The notes beneath the pieces are model-generated. The model did not search any database and was not told the origin of the DNA. It worked only from the letters and a program-made list of their open reading frames with translations. Source: Mucilaginibacter sp. UR6-1 (lineage in GTDB: Bacteria; Bacteroidota; Bacteroidia; Sphingobacteriales; Sphingobacteriaceae). Taken from it: DNA of 64,000 nt. Where the stretch lies: contig NZ_JAJIWP010000002.1 in NCBI RefSeq assembly GCF_020880975.1, forward strand, positions 434,001 to 498,000, given 5' to 3'. The position numbers and the translations under genes are program-made. Of this stretch, positions 13,580 to 22,893 are shown piece after piece (the first letter of the stretch is position 1; the number at the start of each line of letters is the position of its first letter).

Positions 13580-15964
13580 TTACGTAACCGGTATCTCAAA
13601 ATTAAAGGTTGCGCCCTGCCCTGTTTTACTCTCTACCCAAATGCGGCCTCTATGGTATTTTATAATTTCGGCACACAGGTAAAGCCCTATGCCAAAGCCT
13701 GATATGGTTTTAGTGAACGGGCTGTTAACACGGTAAAAGCGATCAAATAGTTTATCAATATCAACAGCTTTAACGCCAATGCCTTCATCCTTTACAGACA
13801 CTCTTACCATATCGGCATCCTGGTAGCATTTTATAATGATGTTGCTGCCGCGCGGCGAGTATTTGGTAGCATTGCTGATCAGGTTATTAAGCACCTGGCC
13901 TATTTTTTCACGGTCGGCAACTACATCGGTATGGCACTCATCATCAAAAACAACGTGGTGCGAATCCATAGTGATGGTGGCTTCTTCAACAGCCTCCTTG
14001 ATCAGATTATTCAGGTTAAAGCGCTCCACGTCAAGGTGTATCCGGCCCGATTCAAGGCGCGCTACATCTAAAAAACCTTTAATAAGGGTATTCATTTTAT
14101 TTACCTGCAACAGTGATTTATCAAGCGCTCCGCCAGCAAAGCCATCATTAGCTTTAAGGGCTTTTGCCTGTAATACCTGTACGTAGGCTTTTAACGAGGT
14201 AAGCGGCGTTTTAAGCTCGTGGCTTACCATGGCAATAAAGTCGTTCTTACGTTGCTCATCCTCCTTTTTATCGGTTATATCCAGCACAATGCCTATAAAA
14301 CGCATAGGCTCGTTGTGCTCATTAAAAAACACCTTACCCTTGGCACTTACCCAGCGCAGTTTTTTGTCCTCAAAACCTATGGTGCGGTACTCTACATCAT
14401 AATTACCATTACTTGCGGCTTTGTTAAATGAGTTGTTGATCACCTCGGTTACATGTTCCCTGTCATCAGGGTGCAGGCCCATCAAAAAGTCGTGTTCGTA
14501 AGTAACCGTGTTATTGTGCGATACACCGAACAGCGTGCGGCAACGTTCGTCCCAGTCAAGCGTACCTTTGGTAAGATCCATATCAAAAGTACCCAATTGG
14601 GCGGCATCAACAGCCATGCGTCCGCGTTCCTGTACGTGCAGCATCTGCCTGCGCGATTCAACTCTTTCCGTTATATTATTAACGGTTGCCAGTATGGCTT
14701 CTACATTGCCGTCGGCGTCAAACAAAGGGTCGTAGCTAAAATCGAGGTAGTATTGTACAACCCGGCCATCACCAAGATCCACATCGGCTGTTGTTTCGTC
14801 CATGCCAAAAGGCTGGCCGGTATCAAACACCCTCTGCAGCATATCCGGAAAAGGCTGGCCTATCAGTTCCGGAAATATCTCCAGCAGGCGTTTGCCTGTT
14901 ACCTGATCTGTAGTTCTGTTCCAGATAGTCAGCATGTTCTCATTGGCTATCTCGATCACAAGTTCCCGGCCTTTTAAAATGGTCATGCCTATGGGCGATG
15001 CCATTACCATACGGTTAAGGCGGTGTTCACTTTTTTCGATCAGCCTGCGGGCGTTTATTTGCTCAGTAACTTCGGTTGCCACCACAATAATGCTTGCTGT
15101 ATTGCCCGAAGCTTCTTTAAGCGGATGATAAACAAAATTAAAATAAGCATCCTCAAGTACACCCTTACGTACCAGCGATGCCTTTACCTCGCTGCCATAA
15201 AATGGCTCGCCGCTGGTGTAAACGTCATCAAGTATCTGTAAAAAAGGCTGACCCTGAAGCTCGGGCAGGGCAATATGTAAAGGCTGGCCTATTATTTCGG
15301 GGCCTTTGCCCCAGATTTCAAGGATGTATGAATTAGCGGTATCAATGATCAGGCCGCGCTCATCAAGCACGGCTATGGCTACCGGCGCCTGGTTCACCGT
15401 TTCCCTGAACCATGCCTCACTTTCGCTAAGCGACTCATTTAAAAGCCGCAGATCATTGTATGATTCCTTTAGCTCCTCGTTGGTAGCCAACAATTCTTCA
15501 TTTGATGATGATAGCTCCTCGTTTATGGCAGCAAGCTCCTCGTTCAGGTCCTTTTCGCGTTGCTTACTTTCCTGTATCTCCTGCTGGCTTAACATACGGT
15601 CGGTAACATCAACCGCTGTATGTAGTATACAGCGCATTTCACCTGTAGGGTGTTTTACAGCACGGTATTCGTAATTAAAATAGCTGCCTTGTAATTCGCC
15701 GTTCTTTTCTAATTCGGCATAGGCATTGGTATCTACATGGGTATTACCGGTAAGCCATACGTTTTTCAGAATATCCAAAAAGGGCTGTCCTTCCAGTTCG
15801 GGTAAGGCTTCTATCATCGGTTTACCTATTACCGATCTGTTTTTACCCCAAAGGCCTATCATAGCCTCGTTGGCAAATTCAATTATAATGTTTTCAGAAG
15901 TATAAATTGCGGTGGCGTTGTCAGATAACGAAAGTACTTCCAGCAACTGTTGGCTGTTCATCAA
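13580..15964 (-). CDS. cytoplasmic multi-PAS sensor histidine kinase
   Basis: This 794-residue kinase has no transmembrane segment. It has PAS-like domains at about 10-130, 185-305, 315-435 and 450-565. A coiled coil sits between the first two (EELAAINEELSSSNEELLATNEEL). HisKA follows with phospho-acceptor His582 (FIAMVSHELKTPL) and then an HATPase domain with N box (NNLISNATKYSPRG), DEGIG and GFGIGLYLC. The first three PAS domains share repeats such as GQPFLDIL and LPELEGQPF, indicating internal duplication. It senses something in the cytosol; the ligand is unknown. The receiver gene 75 bases upstream, on the same strand, is the likely partner. Confidence 0.93.
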   Translation of the reverse strand: MMNSQQLLEVLSLSDNATAIYTSENIIIEFANEAMIGLWGKNRSVIGKPMIEALPELEGQPFLDILKNVWLTGNTHVDTNAYAELEKNGELQGSYFNYEYRAVKHPTGEMRCILHTAVDVTDRMLSQQEIQESKQREKDLNEELAAINEELSSSNEELLATNEELKESYNDLRLLNESLSESEAWFRETVNQAPVAIAVLDERGLIIDTANSYILEIWGKGPEIIGQPLHIALPELQGQPFLQILDDVYTSGEPFYGSEVKASLVRKGVLEDAYFNFVYHPLKEASGNTASIIVVATEVTEQINARRLIEKSEHRLNRMVMASPIGMTILKGRELVIEIANENMLTIWNRTTDQVTGKRLLEIFPELIGQPFPDMLQRVFDTGQPFGMDETTADVDLGDGRVVQYYLDFSYDPLFDADGNVEAILATVNNITERVESRRQMLHVQERGRMAVDAAQLGTFDMDLTKGTLDWDERCRTLFGVSHNNTVTYEHDFLMGLHPDDREHVTEVINNSFNKAASNGNYDVEYRTIGFEDKKLRWVSAKGKVFFNEHNEPMRFIGIVLDITDKKEDEQRKNDFIAMVSHELKTPLTSLKAYVQVLQAKALKANDGFAGGALDKSLLQVNKMNTLIKGFLDVARLESGRIHLDVERFNLNNLIKEAVEEATITMDSHHVVFDDECHTDVVADREKIGQVLNNLISNATKYSPRGSNIIIKCYQDADMVRVSVKDEGIGVKAVDIDKLFDRFYRVNSPFTKTISGFGIGLYLCAEIIKYHRGRIWVESKTGQGATFNFEIPVT

Positions 15965-16039
15965 TGTATAGTGATTGTACGGGTAAATATATAAATTTTA
16001 CACCAGCTATACTGATGTTACTGCCTTTGAATTTAATAT

Positions 16040-16408
16040 TCAGGCCGTGAATTTTTTCACCATGTTTACAAGCTCACTTACATCAAAAGGCTTCATCAGG
16101 TAACCATCGGCCAAACCTGCCTCAGCAATCTCTTTCACGTTGCTTACAGCCGAAATAATGATCACCGATATATGGCTTGTTGCCGGGTTACTTTTCAGTT
16201 CCTTGCTTAGTTGCTGGCCATTGGCATCACTTTTCCAGTCGGTAAGCCAGTTATCAAGTAAAATAATATCAGGCTTTTCGGAGTCAACAGATCGCAACAG
16301 TTTTGAACTTTCCGAAGCAAGCACTTCATAGCCTTCCTCCTCAAGTACATATACAATAGTTTCGCGAATGTCGCGGTCGTCCTCAATCACAAATACCTTT
16401 TTAGCCAT
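16040..16408 (-). CDS. single-domain response regulator (CheY-like)
   Basis: This 122-residue receiver-only protein has the acidic pocket EDDRD near residues 9-13, phospho-acceptor Asp52 (DIILLDNW), the switch Ser in IIISAVS and the conserved Lys in YLMKPFD. There is no output domain, so it would act by protein contact or as a phosphate sink or relay. It is directly upstream of, and in the same direction as, the multi-PAS kinase (75-base gap), making the two a probable pair. The sequence WLTDWKSDANGQQLSKEL after Asp52 is longer than in CheY, as in RcpA-type receivers. Confidence 0.9.
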   Translation of the reverse strand: MAKKVFVIEDDRDIRETIVYVLEEEGYEVLASESSKLLRSVDSEKPDIILLDNWLTDWKSDANGQQLSKELKSNPATSHISVIIISAVSNVKEIAEAGLADGYLMKPFDVSELVNMVKKFTA

Positions 16409-16531
16409 GGTTTAAAAGCTGTAATACCTCAAATAAACTTGTGTTAAACACCACTCATAATGCTTAACTATTGTTTATAACAATTAAAAGGGGGCTTTTT
16501 GTTTTAAACTGAGGGCTAAAAAACTAACCTG

Positions 16532-17101
16532 TTATATAAAATAACAATTGCGGCAGCGCGGCTCATAATGTTCGGTTTCACCAAGCAGTATTTTTTCTTC
16601 GTTTGATGCCAGGCGGTAGGAGTACAGCGCCGGGTTGCCGCATTTTACGCAAACGGCGTGCAGCTTGGTTACTGATTCGGCCGCGGCCATAAGCGCGGGG
16701 ATTGGCCCGAAAGGGCGGCCTTTAAAATCCATATCAAGCCCGGCCACAATTACGCGAACACCTCGATTGGCCAGCGTATTACAAACATCCACCAGGTCGG
16801 CATCAAAAAACTGGGCCTCATCAATGGCCACCACCTGTTCATCGTTATAAAACAATAGTATTGATGCCGAATTATCAATAGCCACACACGGAAAACTTTG
16901 CATGTTGTGCGATACTACGGCATTTTCATCATAGCGTGTATCTGTTTTAGGTTTAAATATCTGTATGCTCAGTTTGGCTATACGCGCACGGTTAAGCCGC
17001 CTCAATAATTCCTCGGTTTTGCCCGAAAACATTGACCCGCAGATCACCTCGATACTACCCCCGGTTTCGTTCTTACGTTTGAAAACTTCTTCGTTAAACA
17101 C
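16532..17101 (-). CDS. tdk: thymidine kinase
   Basis: The enzyme phosphorylates thymidine with ATP in the pyrimidine salvage pathway. The 189-residue type II thymidine kinase has P-loop GSMFSGKT at 22-29, DEAQF at 94-98 with catalytic Glu95, and the C-terminal zinc-binding Cys pairs (VCVKCG and CRNC). It ends with the lasso-region sequence [18 protein letters not shown]. It is divergent from the Pro/Glu-rich gene to its right, with a 74-base shared upstream region. No clear TAnnTTTG element was found on its own strand. Confidence 0.97.
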   Translation of the reverse strand: MFNEEVFKRKNETGGSIEVICGSMFSGKTEELLRRLNRARIAKLSIQIFKPKTDTRYDENAVVSHNMQSFPCVAIDNSASILLFYNDEQVVAIDEAQFFDADLVDVCNTLANRGVRVIVAGLDMDFKGRPFGPIPALMAAAESVTKLHAVCVKCGNPALYSYRLASNEEKILLGETEHYEPRCRNCYFI

Positions 17102-17175
17102 GCTTTTTGACAGTTAAATTGGAAACTAATATCAGTATTAAATGTTATTTTTGATAGATATTATTATAACAAGCT

Positions 17176-18378
17176 ATGAAGCAACAGGATGTATTTAACA
17201 AGATAGGCGCCATATTAAACGAACTAACCGAACAATACGATTACCTGAAAAAAGATACTTCACAACTTAACGAGCTTGAACTGGAGCTTTTTGTGGCCAA
17301 TGCCCATTTTTTGATGGATCACGCCGATATTCTACGTAAAATAAACGCCCAGGCAGTTGCCGACAGACCGGCCTTGCCGCAACCCGAAACCTTCCGGGTA
17401 AATATAGAACACCAGATTGAAGTACCTGAGCCTGTTTTTTTACCCGCGCCGGATATTGCCCCCAAAGCTGATTTGCCTGCTTTTGAAAAAATTGAACCGC
17501 CAAAGGCCGCAGAATTTTTACCGGATACACCCGCGCCATTAGCAGAGCCCGAAATTACAGCGCCGGAGATCATCGAGCCGGAGCCTGCTACCGAAGCTGA
17601 ACCCGAAGTGCCTAAGCCGGTTATTGAACAGCCCGCTGCTGTAAAACCTGCCGAGGTGCATGAGCAAAAGTTTTTTGAACCGGTGGTACAGCAACTAAGG
17701 CCGGTAGTAACCAACGAACTGAAGGATACGCCCAAACCTGTTGAATACATAGAGGATGAAGAGCCAACCCGCCCCGATGACCATACCACCATTGATGCCG
17801 ACGGTACAATACGCCATGAACTGGTAATAGATGATACTGACGACAGTTGGGAAGAAGAGGAGCAGCAGGTTGATGAACCCGAACTATTTGAGGAGGAAGA
17901 TGTGATAGAGGTAGAGGCCGACGAACCGGAAGCTGAGCCTGAAACGCCGGTATTCATTCCCGAGCCGCCTGCAAAGCCTGTTGCCGTTGAGCTGGAACCG
18001 GTAAAACCGGCACAGCCGGAAATACCCCCTGTAGTTATTGCCCAAACCATAGCGGTTGATGATAAAAAGGATGAACAGGTATTTACTATAAACCAGCGTA
18101 TATCGGTACAGATGGCGGAGAAAAGCACGCCGGTTGCGGCACCCGTAAGCGACCTGAAAGGCGCCATTACACTGAACGATAAACTGCTTTACGTGCAGGA
18201 CTTATTTAACGGCTACAGCCTGGCCTACAGCGAAGCCATTGATATACTTAACCGCTTTAACAGCTTTGCCGAAGCCGAACGCTTTTTAACCACCAACTAC
18301 GTAACCAAAAATAACTGGCAAAGTAAACCCGCCACTGCCGAAAAGTTTTATGCGCTGCTGAAAAGGCGGTATGCTTAA
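17176..18378 (+). CDS. Pro/Glu-rich protein with conserved helical ends, unknown function
   Basis: This 400-residue protein has three parts. There is an N-terminal helical region (about 1-62, MKQQDVFNKIGAILNELTEQ). A long disordered Pro/Glu/Val linker follows (about 65-335, with many PEPE, PAKP and EEEQQ segments). The C-terminal helical domain runs from about 335 to 400 (ITLNDKLLYVQDLFNGYSLA, ending KFYALLKRRYA). No signal peptide or membrane segment is present. The layout suggests a cytoplasmic scaffold or tethering protein; I recognise no family. A TATTTTTG element lies at 17146-17153, 23 bases before the ATG. Confidence 0.75.
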   Translation: MKQQDVFNKIGAILNELTEQYDYLKKDTSQLNELELELFVANAHFLMDHADILRKINAQAVADRPALPQPETFRVNIEHQIEVPEPVFLPAPDIAPKADLPAFEKIEPPKAAEFLPDTPAPLAEPEITAPEIIEPEPATEAEPEVPKPVIEQPAAVKPAEVHEQKFFEPVVQQLRPVVTNELKDTPKPVEYIEDEEPTRPDDHTTIDADGTIRHELVIDDTDDSWEEEEQQVDEPELFEEEDVIEVEADEPEAEPETPVFIPEPPAKPVAVELEPVKPAQPEIPPVVIAQTIAVDDKKDEQVFTINQRISVQMAEKSTPVAAPVSDLKGAITLNDKLLYVQDLFNGYSLAYSEAIDILNRFNSFAEAERFLTTNYVTKNNWQSKPATAEKFYALLKRRYA

Positions 18379-18408
18379 TTAATTCCTAACCTTACACATA
18401 ATAGTAAA

Positions 18409-18792
18409 ATGAAAAATATCGCATTATCCGTATTTGGGTTTATTGTATTGTTAATGATCGGTTGCAGCGGATCAGACACTTATCAGGGTAAGTGGAAAGG
18501 CATGAGTCCTGCCGGTGATAAAGTACAGATTACCTTTGAACCCAAGAAATTTACCATAACTGATAGCACTAATAAGGCTAAAACATATAGCTATACCCAA
18601 AACTCTGTCAGTATTAAAAATGGCGTTGAAACCTACGGTATAAAGCTGGACGATGGCCGTGGGTACCAAGTTCACTTTCCGGTTGCACGTAATGAAAGTA
18701 TTGGCCTTATCATAGCCGACAACGGAAACGTTTTATACTCCATCAGCCGTAAGGACTATATTAAAAGCGAGGATATATATAGCTTGAAATAG
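18409..18792 (+). CDS. small lipoprotein, unknown function
   Basis: This 127-residue protein begins MKNIALSVFGFIVLLMIGCSG, a lipoprotein signal with Cys at residue 19. The mature part is a compact beta-rich domain (YQGKWKGMSPAGDKVQITFE, SYTQNSVSIKNGVETYGIKL) that resembles small lipocalin-like or META-like folds only in texture. It lies 30 bases after the Pro/Glu-rich gene on the same strand and may be co-transcribed. No catalytic residues stand out. Confidence 0.72.
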   Translation: MKNIALSVFGFIVLLMIGCSGSDTYQGKWKGMSPAGDKVQITFEPKKFTITDSTNKAKTYSYTQNSVSIKNGVETYGIKLDDGRGYQVHFPVARNESIGLIIADNGNVLYSISRKDYIKSEDIYSLK

Positions 18793-18845
18793 TTTAAAAG
18801 CTGATTTTAGTAATCCATATAAATACTGCTATTGTTAACGTTTGT

Positions 18846-18877
18846 GGGTACTGAGTTCGAACCTCAGCGGGGTCACA
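18846..18877 (+). tRNA. tRNA-like 3' remnant (T arm plus acceptor strand)
   Basis: CTGAG-TTCGAAC-CTCAG (18851-18867) is a perfect five-base T stem with the canonical TTCRANY loop. It is followed by the seven bases CGGGGTC and ACA, as expected for the 3' acceptor strand and discriminator. No matching 5' half (GACCCCG, D arm, anticodon arm) is present upstream, so this is not a functional tRNA gene. Such 3' ends are typical of att-site relics left by integrative elements. Confidence 0.45.
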
Positions 18878-19040
18878 TTAAAAACAAGTGCATCCCATCG
18901 GGCGTTGTTTTATCTACATGGCAAACAACAAAACAATACTGGAATAAGTTAACGCCGCCGTTGCCGTCGGGGATAATGAGGGCTTTTGTTATTGAAGCGT
19001 AATTGTAGTTGGTAAGAGGTATAAAAAGCACATCGAATGA

Positions 19041-19102
19041 GTAACAAGCTAATCTCTTTAAGCAAATCACTCGGGGGGTGCTTCGTGCCACGCAAGGATG
19101 TG
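19041..19102. repeat. degenerate family A copy
   Basis: GTAACAAGCTAATCTCTTTA then TCGGGGGGTGCTTCGTGCCACGCAAGG keeps the order and core words of copy A2 (AGCAATCTCTTTA, TTGGGGATTGCTTCGTACCTCGCAATG), with many substitutions. Confidence 0.55.
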
Positions 19103-19272
19103 ATGATAAAAAAGCTAAATTTTAAAATCGCTAACCGTAAATACTCTACATTACCGGCATCAGGAATGCCCGGAGTAGCACAAGCCCTGCCAAAGCACAA
19201 CCTTTCACCGGGCAGGGCGTAGCCGGCAGCTTTTGCTTTTTTTGTCTGCACAAAAGAAGTTGAGGGTAGGTA

Positions 19273-19459
19273 ATGAAGATGCTGTACTTTATCAAAGGGT
19301 ATACTAATCGAAATGACTGTAGCTTTATATTATCGTCAGTCTGCTCTTGGCCGCAGAGGCCAGTTAATGCCCTTGGTGCGAAAGTAACTAAACATCAAGG
19401 CAGAAAAACCACAAGGCTATACTCCCGGCCCGGTTTTCTGTCAGGCCTACGCTCTTTTT
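19273..19459 (+). repeat. family E dispersed repeat, copy E1
   Basis: The segment includes CTGCTCTTGGCCGCAGAGGC, ATCAAGGCAGAAAAACC and CCCGGCCCGGTTTTCTG, and ends CTACGCTCTTTTTT. The same blocks in the same order occur in the opposite orientation at 36658-36818. E1 is followed within six bases by family A copy A2. Confidence 0.8.
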
Positions 19460-19465
19460 TTAAAG

Positions 19466-19548
19466 CGTCATTGCGAGGTACGAAGCAATCTCTTTAGGAC
19501 GATCTTCAAACAAATCGCTTGGGGATTGCTTCGTACCTCGCAATGACG
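19466..19548. repeat. family A palindromic repeat, copy A2
   Basis: The outer 25 bases of each side are perfect inverted repeats (CGTCATTGCGAGGTACGAAG...). The inner bases (TCTCTTTAGG versus CGCTTGGG) no longer pair. Confidence 0.9.
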
Positions 19549-19560
19549 GGTTTATTAAAG

Positions 19561-19592
19561 TCCTCCCCTTTGGGAGGATTTAGGAGTGGTTG
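19561..19592. repeat. family C-like hairpin, TCCTCCCCTTTGGGAGGA variant
   Basis: TCCTCCCCTTTGGGAGGATT then TAGGAGTGGTTG. This is a variant close to the copies at 37726-37758 and 36951-36979. Confidence 0.6.
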
Positions 19593-19637
19593 AACGCGTA
19601 GAGATTTCTCTCTATAGCATCAACAGAACTTTCTTAA

Positions 19638-20909
19638 TTAATACGTATACCCCGTTCTGTTTGAATCCAGCTTCAGCAAAATAAACAACAGCGCCGTAAA
19701 GCTTATCAGGGATGATCCCCCGTAACTGATAAATGGCAGCGGGATGCCGATAACCGGCATAATGCCGATGGTCATGGCGATGTTGATGAGCACGTGGAAA
19801 AAGATAATGGACGCTACCCCGTAACCGTATATGCGTGAGAAAGCCATATGCTGCCGCTCGGCTATCTGAATTATCCGCAATAACAAAAACAGGTACAACC
19901 CGATAACTACGGTTGAGCCTACAAAGCCCCATTCCTCGCCAACGGTGCAAAAAATAAAGTCGGTACTTTGTTCGGGTACAAAAGAGTATTTGGTTTGCGT
20001 GCCCTGTAAATAACCCTTGCCCCATAACTGGCCGGAGCCGATGGCTATTTTTGATTGATTAACGTTATAACCTGCTCCGCGCGGATCAAAGGTGATGCCC
20101 AGCATTTCATCGATACGGGCACGCTGGTGATCCTGCAGTACATTGCTGTACAATGGTTTTACAGCCATTACAAAGCCTAACGAGCCAACTATCCATACCA
20201 GTAAGCCAAAAATGAATTTACGGTTACGCAGGTTAAAAAATACCAGCAGTGCGCCAACCACTGCAATACCGGCCACCAGCAGCCACGGGTTTACCAGCAG
20301 GGACAAAACGAACAGCGTTATTGAGAGCGCGATGATAATTAAAAAGTATGGTGACAAACCCTCGCGATAGAGCACAAATATAAGCGAACAAAATACCAGG
20401 GTTGAGCCTGTATCGGGCTGCAGCATAATAAGTGCCATAGGCAGTATAATAATGCCCGCAGTTATAAAAAATGATTCGGTATCGGTTATCTTGATATTAG
20501 TACCGCTCAGGTATTTGGCCAGTACCAGTACCGTGGCCAGCTTAGCAAACTCCGAGGGTTGCAGCCTGAAGCCGCCGCCAAGCGGTATCCAGGCCTGGTT
20601 ACCGCCCACATTGCGGCCTATAACCAGCACCAGTATAAGCAGCAGCACGGTAACAATATAAATAGGCGGTGCCAGCGCGCTAAAAAAGCGGTAATCAAGC
20701 AGTAAAATGATCATGGCCATTACCAGCGATACGATGATGAATATGAATTGCTTACCATAGTTAGTGCTAAGGTCAATCATGCTGCGGTGCTCCTCGTCAT
20801 AAACAGCGGCATGTATATTAAACCAGCCTATGGTACACAGGCACAGATATAGCAGTATGGTTATCCAATCAATATTACGGAAAAAGCCGCGCTCGTTACT
20901 GCTCATCAT
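19638..20909 (-). CDS. rodA: rod-shape peptidoglycan polymerase RodA (SEDS family)
   Basis: RodA polymerises glycan strands together with its transpeptidase partner PBP2 during cell elongation. The 423-residue integral membrane protein has about ten hydrophobic helices and the SEDS signatures: WIPLGGGFRLQPSEFAKLA, QPDTGSTLVF, the large loop with RIDEMLGITFDPRGAGYNVNQSKIAIGSG, and GIPLPFISYGGSSL near the end. It is the last gene of mreB-mreC-mreD-mrdA-rodA, and its start overlaps the mrdA end by 14 bases. Confidence 0.97.
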   Translation of the reverse strand: MMSSNERGFFRNIDWITILLYLCLCTIGWFNIHAAVYDEEHRSMIDLSTNYGKQFIFIIVSLVMAMIILLLDYRFFSALAPPIYIVTVLLLILVLVIGRNVGGNQAWIPLGGGFRLQPSEFAKLATVLVLAKYLSGTNIKITDTESFFITAGIIILPMALIMLQPDTGSTLVFCSLIFVLYREGLSPYFLIIIALSITLFVLSLLVNPWLLVAGIAVVGALLVFFNLRNRKFIFGLLVWIVGSLGFVMAVKPLYSNVLQDHQRARIDEMLGITFDPRGAGYNVNQSKIAIGSGQLWGKGYLQGTQTKYSFVPEQSTDFIFCTVGEEWGFVGSTVVIGLYLFLLLRIIQIAERQHMAFSRIYGYGVASIIFFHVLINIAMTIGIMPVIGIPLPFISYGGSSLISFTALLFILLKLDSNRTGYTY

Positions 20910-22893
20910 TCCTCCTCGCTATGGGTTGGTTAGCGTAATAAACTGCCGAAGGTTGCTTTTTAGCCTTGCGTTTGGCGGCCTTTAAAACAGGCTGCGGTTT
21001 GTTGGCGCTATCGGTTTTCGCTTTTTTCAGGCTATCAGCTTTGGTTGGTTTAGCTTCCTTTAACTTGCTGCCTTTTGGCGGCGGCAGCAGGTTGGCATTC
21101 ATAATATATTCAACCTGTGCTTTAGGCTTGGTAATGGTATCGCGCAGGTACTCCTCAACCAGGTAGCTGGCAATAGGTGCCGCCCATGATGATCCGAAAC
21201 CCGCATTTTCAACCACTACGGCAATGGCAATTTTGGGGGTATCCCTTGGCGCGAAGGCCACAAAAATAGAGTGGTTTTTGCCATGCGGGTTTTGTACGGT
21301 GCCTGTTTTACCGCACATTACAATACCCGGTATACGCGCCCCGGCAGCCGTACCGTGTTCAACCACTTGCTGCATGCCATCTATCACGGGCTCAAAATAC
21401 TGCTGGTCAACCCCAACATAATTGCGTTCGGTATATTCCTTTTTGGTGATCTGTTTATCACCAATGGCCTTGATCAGGTGCGGGCGGTAGTAAAAGCCAC
21501 GGTTGGCAATGGTACATTCAATATTAGCTAACTGCAGCGGCGTGGCTAACAACTCACCCTGCCCAATGGCCAGGGATATGATGGAGCTTGAACGCCAGCG
21601 GTTTTCACCAAATATTTTATCGTAACGCTCTGGGGCGGGTACGTTACCTTTCTTTTCGTTCGGTAAGTCCACATCCAGCCTCACACCAAAACCAAACTTG
21701 TTTACCTTGGCTTTCCAGTCAATAAAAGTTTGGCGGGTGCGTTTAGGGCCGTTGCGGCTGATCAGCCTGTCAAACACGTTACAGAAATAGGTATTGCATG
21801 ACATGGCTATGGCCTTGCGCAGATCGGTAACACCATCAAAGTGCTCGCAACCTACACGGTGGTTACCTGCCATATAATAATGCGGACAAAAGTAGGTGGT
21901 TTGGGGGTTGATGATACCTTCCTGTAAGGCGATCAACCCATCCAGCGGTTTAAATGACGAGCCCGGCGGGTAGTAAGCCTGTATGGGGCGTATCAGCAGG
22001 GGGTTGTAAGGGTCTAAATACATGCGGGCCATGTTGTTGCCACGCTCGCGGCCAACCATCATGTTAGGGTCGTAAGTAGGGCTGCTCACAAAAGCCAGTA
22101 TCTCCCCGGTTGATGGCTCGATGGCTACAATGCTGCCAACTTTGTTGCGCATCAGCTTTTCGCCGAGTTTCTGAATTTTCAGATCGAGCGATGATATCAG
22201 CCTTTCACCGGCAACGGCGGCTGTATCATAAGCACCGTTAGCATAACGGCCTTTGGGTACGTTGCGTGAGTCAACCATCTGGTTCTCCACGCCTCGCTGA
22301 CCGCGTAGCACATCCTCATAAGCCTTTTCAACACCGGTAATACCGATGTAATCGCCCAGGCGATAGTAGCCGCCCGATTTTTCAATATCCTTATCCCTAA
22401 CCTCACCGGTATAACCCAAAAATTGCGCGGCAGCCGAATCAGGGTAGCTACGCACCGAGCGTAATTGCCCGTAAAAGCCGGGAAAATCTGAAAGCTTTTC
22501 CTGTAATGATCGGTATAACGATACCGACATTTGTTTTTCAAATATTGATGCCAGATACAATGAGTGGCCTTTGGCTTTTTCAAAACGTTTGTGGAAGCCT
22601 TCTATATCAATACCAATCAGCTTACAAAACTCAACGGTATCAAAAGGTTGTACCTGTTTGGGGATGACCATCAGATCGTATACCGGTTCGTTTTGTACCA
22701 GTATTTTTCCCTTACGGTCAAGTATGGGTCCGCGGGCCGGGAACAGTACCTTTTTACGGATAACGTTATTATTGGCAAAGTACAGGTAGCGATCGTCAAC
22801 AATCTGTATATAAAACAAACGGCCAAGCAGTATAACCATAAAGGTTATAAATATTGCCGCTATTACATACCTGCGTTCAAAAAAATTGTTCAT
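20896..22893 (-). CDS. mrdA: penicillin-binding protein 2 (elongation transpeptidase)
   Basis: PBP2 cross-links peptidoglycan in the periplasm as partner of RodA. The 665-residue protein has one N-terminal transmembrane helix (about 9-28), a class B dimerisation domain and a transpeptidase domain. The latter has SxxK at Ser312 (PGSSFKPLDG), SxN in SCNTYFC and KTG in CGKTGTVQNPHG. A basic, Lys/Pro/Ala-rich C-terminal tail (about 610-665) is an extension not seen in E. coli PBP2. Its ATG directly follows the mreD stop, and its end overlaps rodA. Confidence 0.97.
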   Translation of the reverse strand: MNNFFERRYVIAAIFITFMVILLGRLFYIQIVDDRYLYFANNNVIRKKVLFPARGPILDRKGKILVQNEPVYDLMVIPKQVQPFDTVEFCKLIGIDIEGFHKRFEKAKGHSLYLASIFEKQMSVSLYRSLQEKLSDFPGFYGQLRSVRSYPDSAAAQFLGYTGEVRDKDIEKSGGYYRLGDYIGITGVEKAYEDVLRGQRGVENQMVDSRNVPKGRYANGAYDTAAVAGERLISSLDLKIQKLGEKLMRNKVGSIVAIEPSTGEILAFVSSPTYDPNMMVGRERGNNMARMYLDPYNPLLIRPIQAYYPPGSSFKPLDGLIALQEGIINPQTTYFCPHYYMAGNHRVGCEHFDGVTDLRKAIAMSCNTYFCNVFDRLISRNGPKRTRQTFIDWKAKVNKFGFGVRLDVDLPNEKKGNVPAPERYDKIFGENRWRSSSIISLAIGQGELLATPLQLANIECTIANRGFYYRPHLIKAIGDKQITKKEYTERNYVGVDQQYFEPVIDGMQQVVEHGTAAGARIPGIVMCGKTGTVQNPHGKNHSIFVAFAPRDTPKIAIAVVVENAGFGSSWAAPIASYLVEEYLRDTITKPKAQVEYIMNANLLPPPKGSKLKEAKPTKADSLKKAKTDSANKPQPVLKAAKRKAKKQPSAVYYANQPIARRNDEQ

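Larger units (their letters stand above)
18793..19637. other. repeat-filled intergenic gap, no intact gene recognised
   Basis: This gap of about 845 bases holds a tRNA-like 3' remnant (18846-18877), a degenerate family A copy (19041-19102), a family E element (19273-19459), family A copy A2 (19466-19548) and a C-like hairpin (19561-19592). Between 18880 and 19040 a stretch could be a worn coding remnant in either direction, but no frame is long or recognisable. A GC-rich self-complementary stretch near 19180-19225 contains GCCGGCAGC. Confidence 0.7.

Noticed and set aside
17319-18167. Long Ser/Gly-rich frame opposite the Pro/Glu-rich gene
   Set aside because: It is the antisense shadow of Pro/Glu/Val codons, with no signal, motif or start context.
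18873-19091. Possible small protein or worn homing/GIY-YIG-like gene in the repeat-rich gap
   Set aside because: No frame keeps a recognisable motif, the longest frame crosses the degenerate family A copy, and composition is not gene-like.
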